Source of the DNA: UBA1081 sp964443825
GTDB lineage: Bacteria; Bacillota; Clostridia; Oscillospirales; Acutalibacteraceae
Reading direction: 5' to 3'
NCBI GenBank assembly: GCA_964443825.1
Contig: CAYUEV010000037.1
Span: 1-15,532 of the forward strand
Length of the DNA stretch: 15,532 bases
This document shows positions 1 through 7,042 of the stretch, one piece after another; position 1 is the first letter of the stretch, and each line of letters opens with the position of its first letter. The translations under genes and the position numbers were made by a program. The notes below the pieces were generated by a model. The model saw nothing but the letters and a program-made list of their open reading frames with translations. It had not been told where the DNA came from and did not search any database.

Positions 1-2019
1 TTATATATTAAAACTTAAAACGATTTCATTTTTAAGTTCGCTGTGGCAAGGTTTTGAAAGGTCGGGGTCGCCGTTGAGAATATCGACGGCTATGTCGCGG
101 GACGCGAAAAGGGCTTTTGTATCCGTCGCTAGATTCGCGAGCTTCAGTTCCGGCAGTCCGTGCTGGCGGCTGCCTAAAAATTCGCCCGGACCTCTTAATT
201 TTAAGTCCTCCTCGGCGATTTTAAATCCGTCGCTCGTGTTCAGCATGATATTTAGCCGTTTTTTAGTCTCTTCGCTCTTATTGTCCGAAACCAAAACGCA
301 AAACGAGTCGTAATGTCCCCGTCCTATTCTTCCCCTTAACTGGTGAAGCTGCGAAAGCCCGAATCTTTCGGCGTTTTCGATTACCATTAAGGCGGCGTTC
401 GGAACGTCGATTCCCACTTCGATTACCGTGGTCGAAACTAAAATGTCGATTTCCCCCAGTGAAAAGCTTTTCATTATGTTTTCTTTTTCGTTGGATTTCA
501 TTTTTCCGTGAAGAAGTCCGACTTTAAACGACGCGAAAATTTCGTTTTGCAAATATTCTTTGTATTCTTTAGCGCTTTTTAGCGATGATTCTTCATTTTC
601 TTCAATTAGAGGGCAGACGATATAACACTGCCTGCCGTCGCTGATTTTCTTTTTAATGAAACTGTAGAGCCTTTTTTTATATTCGCTCGTCACTAGGTAC
701 GTTTTAACGGATTTTCTGCCTTTTGGGATTTCGTCGAGAACGGAAATATCAAGGTCGCCGTAAATAATCAGCCCCAGAGTCCTTGGAATGGGAGTGGCGG
801 ACATGACGAGAACGTGGGGATTTTTGCCCTTTTCCTTTAGCGCCGCTCTCTGACTTACGCCGAAGCGGTGCTGCTCGTCGGTGATAACTAGTCCTAAATT
901 TTTAAATTCCACGTCCTTTTCGATAAGCGCGCGCGTGCCGATTAAAAGGTCGGTTTCGCCGGATTTAACGCCGCTTTTCACGGCGGATTTTTCAGTCTTT
1001 TTAACGGAGCCGGTTAGAAGGGAGATATTTATTTTATCGCCTAAAATTTCTTTAAAAGAATTATAATGCTGTTCCGACAGTATTTCGGTCGGGGTCATAA
1101 GAGCGCATTGGAATCCGTTTTTGACGGCGCTGTAAATTACCGCCGCCGCGACGGCAGTTTTGCCCGAGCCCACGTCGCCCTCCAAAAGTCTGTTCATTGT
1201 ATGGGCGCTTTTCATGTCGCGTATGCACTCCGAAACGCATCTTTTTTGGGCGTTTGTAGGCGTAAAAGGCAAAAATTTAAAAAACTCGCCTGTAAAATCG
1301 TTTTTAATTTTAAATGAATTTTCTTTTTGGGAAACATTTTTAACCGAGAGAAGCCCTAATTCCATAACTAAAAGCTCCTCGAAAATTAGCCGCCTTTTTG
1401 CCTTTATAAGACTTTTTTCGCACTCGGGGAAGTGCATATTGTAAAGAGCGTCGCGAAGCGCGGGCAGGCGGTATTTCTCAATTAAATACGGGGGAAGAGT
1501 TTCGCGGATATTTCCCAATTCAAAAAAAGCCGTCTTTACGACGGATTCTATTTTTTTGTTTGAAAGCTTGTTTGTAAGACGGTAAACCGCGTGAATGCGC
1601 TCATTGCCGGAAGCCGTCATAAACGCGGGTGAAACCATCGACAGTTCGCCTTTATAATTTTTAGTAATTTTTCCGTAAAAAAGATATTCGCTGTCCTCTA
1701 AAAGCTGAGCGGGTATATATTTATTGCCAAAAAACACCAAATTCAGAAAACCGCTCCCGTCTGACGCTATGGCGTTATATATTATTTTCCCGTTTTTGGA
1801 GATGGTTTTAAGAGGCTTCGATATAATTTTAGCCTTAATATGCGCGTCCAGGTTTAACGGTGCTTCCGAAATCGGGACGGACGCGCTCCAATCCTCATAG
1901 CTTTTCGGGAAATTATAAAGAAGGTCGCGGACGGAGAAAACGCCAAGACGCGAAAACATCGCGGCGCTTTTTTCGCCCACGCCTTTAATGTATTTAATAT
2001 CGGTTGAAAGTGAAATCAT
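1..2019 (-). CDS. recG: ATP-dependent DNA helicase RecG
   Basis: RecG is a superfamily 2 double-stranded DNA translocase that reverses stalled replication forks and branch-migrates Holliday junctions in the cytoplasm. The 672-residue protein has the full family layout: an N-terminal helix-hairpin-helix-like and wedge/OB region (about residues 1-230), then two helicase lobes. Visible motifs are Walker A GDVGSGKT (281-288), the DEQH box (381-384), SATPIPRT (407-414), the VSTTVIEVGIDVPNA stretch and the arginine-finger motif QLRGRIGRG. The length fits the usual 670-700 residues. The stop codon is the first three bases of the window, so the gene is complete. It starts 34 bases after the cysteine-synthase-like gene, with only a weak GGGAT ribosome site, and is probably the last gene of the uxaC transcript. 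Nothing looks broken. Confidence 0.97.
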   Translation of the reverse strand: MISLSTDIKYIKGVGEKSAAMFSRLGVFSVRDLLYNFPKSYEDWSASVPISEAPLNLDAHIKAKIISKPLKTISKNGKIIYNAIASDGSGFLNLVFFGNKYIPAQLLEDSEYLFYGKITKNYKGELSMVSPAFMTASGNERIHAVYRLTNKLSNKKIESVVKTAFFELGNIRETLPPYLIEKYRLPALRDALYNMHFPECEKSLIKAKRRLIFEELLVMELGLLSVKNVSQKENSFKIKNDFTGEFFKFLPFTPTNAQKRCVSECIRDMKSAHTMNRLLEGDVGSGKTAVAAAVIYSAVKNGFQCALMTPTEILSEQHYNSFKEILGDKINISLLTGSVKKTEKSAVKSGVKSGETDLLIGTRALIEKDVEFKNLGLVITDEQHRFGVSQRAALKEKGKNPHVLVMSATPIPRTLGLIIYGDLDISVLDEIPKGRKSVKTYLVTSEYKKRLYSFIKKKISDGRQCYIVCPLIEENEESSLKSAKEYKEYLQNEIFASFKVGLLHGKMKSNEKENIMKSFSLGEIDILVSTTVIEVGIDVPNAALMVIENAERFGLSQLHQLRGRIGRGHYDSFCVLVSDNKSEETKKRLNIMLNTSDGFKIAEEDLKLRGPGEFLGSRQHGLPELKLANLATDTKALFASRDIAVDILNGDPDLSKPCHSELKNEIVLSFNI

Positions 2020-2053
2020 ATTAAATCCCGCAGATTATATAAGGCGAATACGA

Positions 2054-2998
2054 TTAAACGTATAAACTCGCGTCGGGAATCAAGACCACGATATTTTTGT
2101 TTCTATTGTTGGGATTTACGGCGATTCTGGCGGCGGCGAAGAGAGCCGAAGCGCCGGGCTTGCTTAAAAGAAGACCTTCCGTCAAAGCGGCCGATTTCGC
2201 AGCGTTGAGCGATTCGGACGGAAGAACGTCAAAAACGTCGTCAATTACCGTTCTGTCGACATTAGGCGGGACAAAACCGGGGCTAACGTTAATATCGTTC
2301 TCGTAAGAGACGGGAGAGCCGTTCAAAAGGCGCGAATCCGAGGACTCGACCGCGATAATTTTTATGTTTTTATTGTAAGCTTTCAGCGTAGCGCCTACGC
2401 CGCTGACAGTTCCGCCGGTAAAGGACCACGCGACGAAAAAGTCGACTTGACCATAAGTGTCGCGGAGGATTTCTCTCGCCGTGTCTATTTTGTGGTAGTC
2501 GGGGTTCGCTTTGTTATCAAATTGCGAAGGGATGAAGTAATTGTCGTATTGTTTTGAAATTTCGCGAACTTTATTTACAGCGCCGCCAAAACCGTCTTTC
2601 GAGGGCGTTAAAACGACTTCCGCGCCTAAGGCTTCCATAGCCTTAATTTTATCGGGTGAAACATTGTCGGCCGCGACGATTATCACTTTATATCCCTTAA
2701 CGGCTCCAAACATGGCGAGCGACTCGCCGATACCGCCGCACTCCGCCTCGATTATAACGGTATCCTCTTTTAAAATTTCTCTTTTTTCGGCGTCCTCTAT
2801 AAGCGCTAAAGCCGTCCTGTCGCTAACAGAGCCCAGAGGGTTAAAGTTCTCAAGTTTTGCGATAATATTCCCTGAAGCTCCAACTGACTTCATAAAACGG
2901 CTTAATTTTACGCAAGGGGTGTTTCCAATTAAGTCAAGTACGCTGTCCGCCACGTATTCCTTCGGTCTAAATCCAAAACCGTAATTAAGCTTCGACAT
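2054..2998 (-). CDS. Cysteine-synthase-like protein lacking the PLP lysine (probable pseudoenzyme)
   Basis: The fold is that of O-acetylserine sulfhydrylase (CysK, PLP fold type II). The LIGNTPCVKLSR start, the ENFNPLGSV segment and the TGGTVSGVG phosphate loop are all recognisable. The catalytic parts are altered, however. The family motif NPxxSVKDR reads NPLGSVSDR, so the lysine that forms the Schiff base with PLP is Ser59 (codon AGC). The substrate loop TSGNT is replaced by ECGGI (about 86-90). The GISSGA motif that contacts the PLP ring nitrogen is LSKPGA (about 278-283). The PHKIQGIG segment is missing, and the C-terminus ends early at PDASLYV. The reading frame is intact over 314 residues, so this is not a decayed gene. 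I chose the ATG at 2998 because AAGGTG lies five bases before it; an in-frame TTG at 3013 has no ribosome site. It sits between uxaC and recG. A role in regulation or in binding serine acetyltransferase is possible but not shown. Confidence 0.85.
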   Translation of the reverse strand: MSKLNYGFGFRPKEYVADSVLDLIGNTPCVKLSRFMKSVGASGNIIAKLENFNPLGSVSDRTALALIEDAEKREILKEDTVIIEAECGGIGESLAMFGAVKGYKVIIVAADNVSPDKIKAMEALGAEVVLTPSKDGFGGAVNKVREISKQYDNYFIPSQFDNKANPDYHKIDTAREILRDTYGQVDFFVAWSFTGGTVSGVGATLKAYNKNIKIIAVESSDSRLLNGSPVSYENDINVSPGFVPPNVDRTVIDDVFDVLPSESLNAAKSAALTEGLLLSKPGASALFAAARIAVNPNNRNKNIVVLIPDASLYV

Positions 2999-3015
2999 AT
3001 TTTTCACCTTCAAAT

Positions 3016-4395
3016 TTAACCAAAATATTCCAAAGCGTTGTAGAATGAAATATTTTTAGCCGTTTCTTTTAAAATTTCCAAATCGGGGTACTCGCCGTTT
3101 TCATAAAGAGCGCCTAAAAAGTCGCAGAGAATCCTTCTGAAATACTCGTGCCTCGGGTACGAGAGGAACGACCTTGAGTCCGTGACCATGCCTATAAACT
3201 TGCCGATAAGACCCGCGTTCGCGAGAGTCTTTATCTGTTCGCGCATACCGTCGATATTGTCGTTAAACCACCACGCGGAGCCGAACTGGATTTTGGACGG
3301 GGCGTCGGAATTTTGGAAATTCCCCGCCATTGAGGCGAGAATCATATTGTCCTTTGGGTTTAAACAGAAAAGTATGGTCTTGGGGAGATGATTTTCCTTA
3401 TCCAAACTGTCGAGAAGGCGGGAGAGATTGCAGGCCGTTTCCCCGTCGTCCATCGTGTCGAACCCGGCGTCAGACCCTAAACGCGCGAACATTTTGGAGT
3501 TATTGTTCCTTAAAGCGCCGATGTGAATCTCCATGGCGAAGTTATTATCGCTGTACTGCTCCGCCAAGAATAAGAAAAGCTCCGTTTTATATTTTTCGAT
3601 TTCCGAGGGCGTGAGGTTTTCGCCGTTTTTAGCTTTTTTAAAGATATTGTCAAGCTCCGCGGCGGACGCTCTTTTAAACGGGACCCGCCCGAAAGAGTGG
3701 TCGGAGGCTTTCGCTCCCATGCTCTTAAAAAACTCGATCCTCGTCTTTAGAGCTTCTTTTAAATCGTCAAAATTGTCAATTTTAACGTTTGACGCGCTTT
3801 CAAGCGTATCGATATACGAGGGAAACGCGGGCGAATCGGGCGACAGAACTTTATCGGGGCGAAAAGCGGGAATCACTTTGCATTTAAAATCGCCGTCGAG
3901 AGATATTTTTTTGTGGTATTCCAGGTTGTCGGCGGGGTCGTCCGTCGTAGCCAGACAGTAGACGTTCGAGCGCTCTATCAACTCCTTGGGTCTAAACCCG
4001 CCGGATTTAATTTTTTCGTCCGCCTCTTCCATAATCTTCTCTGCGGTCCTAGGCGACAGGGGCGCGTCTATATTAAAGTATCGCTTTAATTCCAAATGCG
4101 TCCAGTGGTAAAGGGGGTTTCCCATGCAATAATCCATAACGCCCGCCCATTTTTTGAACTTTTCGGAATATGGCGCGTCGCCGGTTATATATTCCTCGGG
4201 TATGCCCAAAGCTCTCATAGCCCGCCATTTGTAGTGGTCGCCCGAAAGCCAGAGTTCGGCTATGCCCGAAGGCGTTTTGTTTTCGTAAATTTCCTTAGGC
4301 GACAGGTGGCAGTGCCAGTCGAAAATGGGAACGTCCCGGCAATAATTAAAAATAATCTCCGAAGTCTTAGTCGATAATAAAAAATCGTCGCTCAT
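3016..4395 (-). CDS. uxaC: Glucuronate (uronate) isomerase
   Basis: UxaC converts D-glucuronate to D-fructuronate, and D-galacturonate to D-tagaturonate, the first cytoplasmic step of hexuronate breakdown. The protein belongs to the amidohydrolase-type TIM barrels. It shows the metal motif DWHCHLSP near its N-terminus (His28 and His30 counted from the ATG), followed by EIHIGALRNN, WWFNDN and the family signature GMVTDSRSFLSYPRHEYFRR. From the ATG at 4395 it has 459 residues, slightly shorter than the usual 465-470. The frame stays open upstream to 4530, but that part crosses the promoter and should not be translated. Family members usually begin MKxFM-(D/E), which aligns here with IKEFM, so an ATT start at 4407 with AGAGGG eight bases before it is possible. 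It is the first gene of the uxaC, cysK-like, recG group. Confidence 0.94.
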   Translation of the reverse strand: MSDDFLLSTKTSEIIFNYCRDVPIFDWHCHLSPKEIYENKTPSGIAELWLSGDHYKWRAMRALGIPEEYITGDAPYSEKFKKWAGVMDYCMGNPLYHWTHLELKRYFNIDAPLSPRTAEKIMEEADEKIKSGGFRPKELIERSNVYCLATTDDPADNLEYHKKISLDGDFKCKVIPAFRPDKVLSPDSPAFPSYIDTLESASNVKIDNFDDLKEALKTRIEFFKSMGAKASDHSFGRVPFKRASAAELDNIFKKAKNGENLTPSEIEKYKTELFLFLAEQYSDNNFAMEIHIGALRNNNSKMFARLGSDAGFDTMDDGETACNLSRLLDSLDKENHLPKTILFCLNPKDNMILASMAGNFQNSDAPSKIQFGSAWWFNDNIDGMREQIKTLANAGLIGKFIGMVTDSRSFLSYPRHEYFRRILCDFLGALYENGEYPDLEILKETAKNISFYNALEYFG

Positions 4396-4465
4396 AAATT
4401 CCTTAATGGTAATCGCCCTCTTTGCTAAAAAATAATCTTCCGATCGATTTATATTTATATATTTT

Positions 4466-4494
4466 AATATAGCATATCGGGAAACTTTTTGCAA
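4466..4494 (-). promoter_or_regulatory. Sigma-A promoter of uxaC operon
   Basis: On the minus strand the -35 box TTGCAA (4489-4494) and the -10 box TATATT (4466-4471) are 17 bases apart, with an extended TGC before the -10. Transcription should begin near 4459, leaving a leader of about 50-65 bases. This position rules out translation from the upstream in-frame ATG at 4530. The -35 box lies only three bases from the -35 box of the divergent rnpB promoter. Confidence 0.72.
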
Positions 4495-4497
4495 TCG

Positions 4498-4526
4498 TTG
4501 ACAAATATATTTTTTTATGCTATAAT
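4498..4526 (+). promoter_or_regulatory. Consensus sigma-A promoter of rnpB
   Basis: The perfect boxes TTGACA (4498-4503) and TATAAT (4521-4526) are separated by exactly 17 bases, with an extended TGC before the -10. The predicted start is near 4533, a few bases before the first helix of RNase P RNA. Such a consensus promoter suits an abundant housekeeping RNA. Confidence 0.9.
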
Positions 4527-4540
4527 ACAAAATCAGGAAA

Positions 4541-4872
4541 ATGTGTTCCTGAACCGGGCAGTCGCGTATACGATACGAGTAAAGTCCGGGCTTCGCAGAG
4601 CGGGATAACGGCTAACGGCCGCCGAGGGCAACCTTAGGGAAAGTGCAACAGAGATATACCGCCTCTTTTGAGGTAAGGGTGGAAAGGCGAGGTAAGAGCT
4701 CACCGGCGCGCGGGAGACCGCGTCGTCCTGTAAACCCTATCCGAAGCAACATCGACGGGAGCGGCTTGCTCGGCCTATGCTCCGAAGGATGGCGCGAACC
4801 TTGCGGCGACGCATGGTCAAGATAGATGACTGCCTTAAACGACAGAACCCGGCTTACAAGTTCAGAAGCATA
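4541..4872 (+). ncRNA. rnpB: RNase P RNA, bacterial class A
   Basis: This is the catalytic RNA of RNase P, which trims the 5' ends of tRNA precursors. The ends pair as helix P1 (CTGAAC near 4548 with GTTCAG near 4859). GGCAGTC (about 4557-4563) pairs with GACTGCC (about 4828-4834) as P2. Conserved core pieces are AAAGTCCGGGCTT near 4572, AGGGTGGAAAGGCGAGGTAAGAG near 4676 (class A style, given in part), GTAAACCC near 4731, and ACAGAACCCGGCTTA near 4842. P3 is very short, apparently CGTAT/ATACG around a three-base loop, and the usual G just before AAAGTCC is T. P12 is capped by GAGA. The ends are estimated from P1. No hairpin-plus-T-run terminator follows; only the T-rich TATTTTCTTATT lies after the RNA. 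Confidence 0.95.
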
Positions 4873-4902
4873 TTTTCTTATTAAAAAAAAAGAGGTATGG
4901 TA

Positions 4903-6000
4903 ATGTCCAAAATAGATATTTTTTCGGGATTTTTAGGCGCGGGGAAAACCACCCTTATAAAAAAGCTTATTAAAGAAGCGTATGCCGGCGAAAAAATCGT
5001 TCTAATAGAAAACGAGTTCGGCGAGATCGGCGTAGACGGCGGATTTTTGCAGGACGCGGGCGTTGAGATTACCGAGATGAACTCCGGCTGCATTTGCTGT
5101 AGCCTTGTGGGCGATTTCGGGAAAGCCCTTAAAAAAGTCCTCTCCGACTTTTCGCCCGACAGGATTTTAATAGAGCCTTCCGGCGTTGGGAAGCTTAGCG
5201 ACGTTATCAAGGCCGTTTTGCGCATTGATTCGAGCGATATTGAGCTTGACGGTTTTTGCGCCGTAGTGGACGCCAATAAATGCAAAATGTATATGAAGAA
5301 TTTCGGCGAGTTCTTTAACGACCAGGTTGAAAACGCGAGCGCCATAGTTTTAAGCAGGACTTCCGATATTAAAGACGAAAAACTTAAAACGTGCCTTGAG
5401 CTTTTAAAAGAGCACAACGGCAACGCGACCATCATCACCACTCCCTGGGACGATCTTTCCGGCAAGCAGATAGCCGACGCTATCGCAAAAAAAGACTCCT
5501 TGTCAAAAGAGCTTTCGGAGCTTATGAAAGAAAGCGAAGAAGACGACGACGACGAGGAAGAACATCACCATCACCANNNNNNNNNNNNNNNNNNNNNNNN
5601 NNNNNNNNNNNNNNNNNNNNNNNNNNNNNNNNNNNNNNNNNNNNNNNNNNNNNNNNNNNNNNNNNNNNNNNNNNNNGACGACGAGGACGAACACGAGCAT
5701 CACCATCATCACCATCATCACGCGGACGAGGTGTTTACAAGCTGGGGAACCGAAACCGCCGATAAATTTACAATAGAAAAAATCGAAAACTGCCTTAAAG
5801 CGCTTGACAACAACCAAAAATACGGTGCTGTTTTAAGAGCTAAAGGAATAGTTCCGTCGGACGGCGGCAAGTGGATTCACTTTGACTACGTGCCGGAGGA
5901 AACCAATATCCGTTACGGTTCTTCTTCCGTTACAGGGCGGCTTTGCGTAATCGGCTCCAAAATTAACGAGGAAGAACTTAAAAAACTCTTCTTATCATAA
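4903..6000 (+). CDS. CobW/COG0523-family GTPase, metallochaperone-like, with His/Asp-rich loop (assembly gap inside)
   Basis: COG0523 G3E GTPases deliver metals such as zinc, or help assemble metal enzymes. Visible here are Walker A GFLGAGKTT (9-17), the metal-binding CICC motif (Cys63, Cys65, Cys66), the IEPSGVGK segment (90-97), and a C-terminal CobW_C domain containing GKWIHFDYVPEE. The guanine-specificity motif NKxD is replaced by SRTSD (151-155). Between the domains is an acidic run followed by histidines, then 100 undetermined bases, then another Asp/Glu run and eight consecutive histidines. Such loops bind metal ions in this family. I chose the ATG at 4903 because AGAGGT lies six bases before it; the ATG at 4897 abuts that site. 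The frame agrees on both sides of the gap, but the true gap length is unknown. The gene follows rnpB by 30 bases and precedes a second GTPase-like gene by 26. The metal is not identifiable. Confidence 0.92.
   Translation: MSKIDIFSGFLGAGKTTLIKKLIKEAYAGEKIVLIENEFGEIGVDGGFLQDAGVEITEMNSGCICCSLVGDFGKALKKVLSDFSPDRILIEPSGVGKLSDVIKAVLRIDSSDIELDGFCAVVDANKCKMYMKNFGEFFNDQVENASAIVLSRTSDIKDEKLKTCLELLKEHNGNATIITTPWDDLSGKQIADAIAKKDSLSKELSELMKESEEDDDDEEEHHHHXXXXXXXXXXXXXXXXXXXXXXXXXXXXXXXXXXDDEDEHEHHHHHHHHADEVFTSWGTETADKFTIEKIENCLKALDNNQKYGAVLRAKGIVPSDGGKWIHFDYVPEETNIRYGSSSVTGRLCVIGSKINEEELKKLFLS
5577..5676. other. Assembly gap of 100 N
   Basis: Exactly 100 undetermined bases lie between two stretches of GAC/GAG and CAT/CAC codons. 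The round number suggests a default scaffold gap, probably caused by a repetitive His/Asp-rich coding tract that the assembler could not resolve. The real number of missing codons cannot be read here. Confidence 0.97.
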
Positions 6001-6026
6001 TAAATTTTAAAAAAGAGCTGAAAATC

Positions 6027-6977
6027 ATGAGAACAAGAGAAGTTCCCGTTTACCTGTTTACAGGCTTTTTGGAAAGCGGCAAAACGCGATTTATACAGGG
6101 GACGCTCGAGGACGAGCGTTTTAACACCGGCGAGAAGACGCTCCTTTTAGTTTGCGAAGAGGGCGAAGAGGAATACAATCCTTCGGAGTTTTACGGGCAG
6201 AACGTTCACATTAAAACCATAGACGACGAGGCGGAGCTCAACGAGGAGAACCTTTCAAAATGGGCTTCCTCGGTCAGAGCCGAGAGAGTCGTAGTCGAGT
6301 ACAACGGAATGTGGCTTCTTAACGATTTTTTTGAGGCTATGCCAGAAGGCTGGGCCGTTTATCAGATTATATTCGTAGCCGACTCGACCACCTTTTTAAA
6401 TTACAACGCGAATATGCGCTCTTTAGTGGTCGATAAATTGAACGTCTGCGAACTTGTGGCGTTTAACAGATTCGATAAATCAGCTGACAGAATGCCATAC
6501 CATAAAATCGTAAGGGGAATTTCAAGAAGAGCCGAAATAGTTTACGATTTCGACGACGGAACGTCCGAGTTTGACGATATAGAAGACCCGCTGCCGTTTG
6601 ACGTAAACGCCGACGTTATTGAAATAGCCGACAGGGATTTCGCGCTTTTCTACCGCGATATTATGGACAACATGAAGACGTACAGCGGAAAAACCGTTAA
6701 ATTTAAAGGTATTTGCGCGTCCAATAAGCGTTTCCCCGAAGGCTCGTTCGTTTCGGGCAGGCACATTATGACCTGCTGCGTCCAGGATATAACTTACTGC
6801 GGGTTTCTTGTGAAGCCGCAAAGTTTGAGCGTTATAAATAACGGCGACTGGGTTGTTCTCACCGCGAGAATAGAAATAAAATACAATAAAATTTACGGCA
6901 GAAAAGGCCCCGTTTTAACGGCTCTTGAGATTAAGCCCGCGACCCCGCCCCAGGAGACGGTCGCGACGTTCTATTAA
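6027..6977 (+). CDS. CobW-like GTPase domain fused to a YcgQ/DUF1980-like C-terminal domain
   Basis: The N-terminal 200 residues resemble a G3E GTPase: a P-loop GFLESGKT (13-20), VVVEYNG (88-94) where COG0523 has the IEPSG segment, and NRFD (147-150) in the place of NKxD. The CxCC metal motif of COG0523 is absent. The C-terminal 100 residues (about 217-316) contain GRHIMTCCVQD (244-254), a D-W-V-V-L-T segment and KGPVLTALEIKP. This pattern resembles the C-terminal OB-like domain of YcgQ (DUF1980, TIGR03943), a family often found with YcgR/YraQ-type permeases. No signal peptide or membrane segment is seen, so it should be cytoplasmic. It follows the COG0523 gene by 26 bases with a modest AAGAG ribosome site, so the two are likely co-transcribed and may work together in metal handling. 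The family link of the C-terminus comes from motif recognition only. Confidence 0.72.
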   Translation: MRTREVPVYLFTGFLESGKTRFIQGTLEDERFNTGEKTLLLVCEEGEEEYNPSEFYGQNVHIKTIDDEAELNEENLSKWASSVRAERVVVEYNGMWLLNDFFEAMPEGWAVYQIIFVADSTTFLNYNANMRSLVVDKLNVCELVAFNRFDKSADRMPYHKIVRGISRRAEIVYDFDDGTSEFDDIEDPLPFDVNADVIEIADRDFALFYRDIMDNMKTYSGKTVKFKGICASNKRFPEGSFVSGRHIMTCCVQDITYCGFLVKPQSLSVINNGDWVVLTARIEIKYNKIYGRKGPVLTALEIKPATPPQETVATFY

Positions 6978-7002
6978 AATCTTATTGATTTTATATAAAA
7001 AC

Positions 7003-7027
7003 CGCCCCCGCGAACCCCGCGAGGGCG
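7003..7027. terminator. Bidirectional terminator between convergent genes
   Basis: A ten-base-pair stem with one C/A mismatch (CGCCCCCGCG at 7003-7012, CGCGAGGGCG at 7018-7027) encloses a five-base loop. On the plus strand it is followed by the T-rich ATAATTTATTTTG. On the minus strand it is followed by GGTTTTTATA. It lies between the ends of the GTPase pair and ppdK, so it can end both transcripts. Confidence 0.82.
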
Positions 7028-7042
7028 ATAATTTATTTTGTG

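Noticed and set aside
2054..2998. The cysteine-synthase-like gene being a decayed pseudogene
   Set aside because: There is no frameshift or stop, the ribosome site is good, and conserved segments such as TGGTVSG persist, so an intact pseudoenzyme fits better.
4396..4530. 45-residue N-terminal extension of uxaC back to the ATG at 4530
   Set aside because: It spans the predicted uxaC promoter and the divergent rnpB promoter, starts upstream of the transcription start, and has no family counterpart.
4643..4825. Short open frame within rnpB
   Set aside because: The sequence is explained by the conserved RNase P RNA core.
5503..5817. Minus-strand open frame across the N gap
   Set aside because: It is antisense to the His/Asp-rich tract of the GTPase and depends on undetermined bases.
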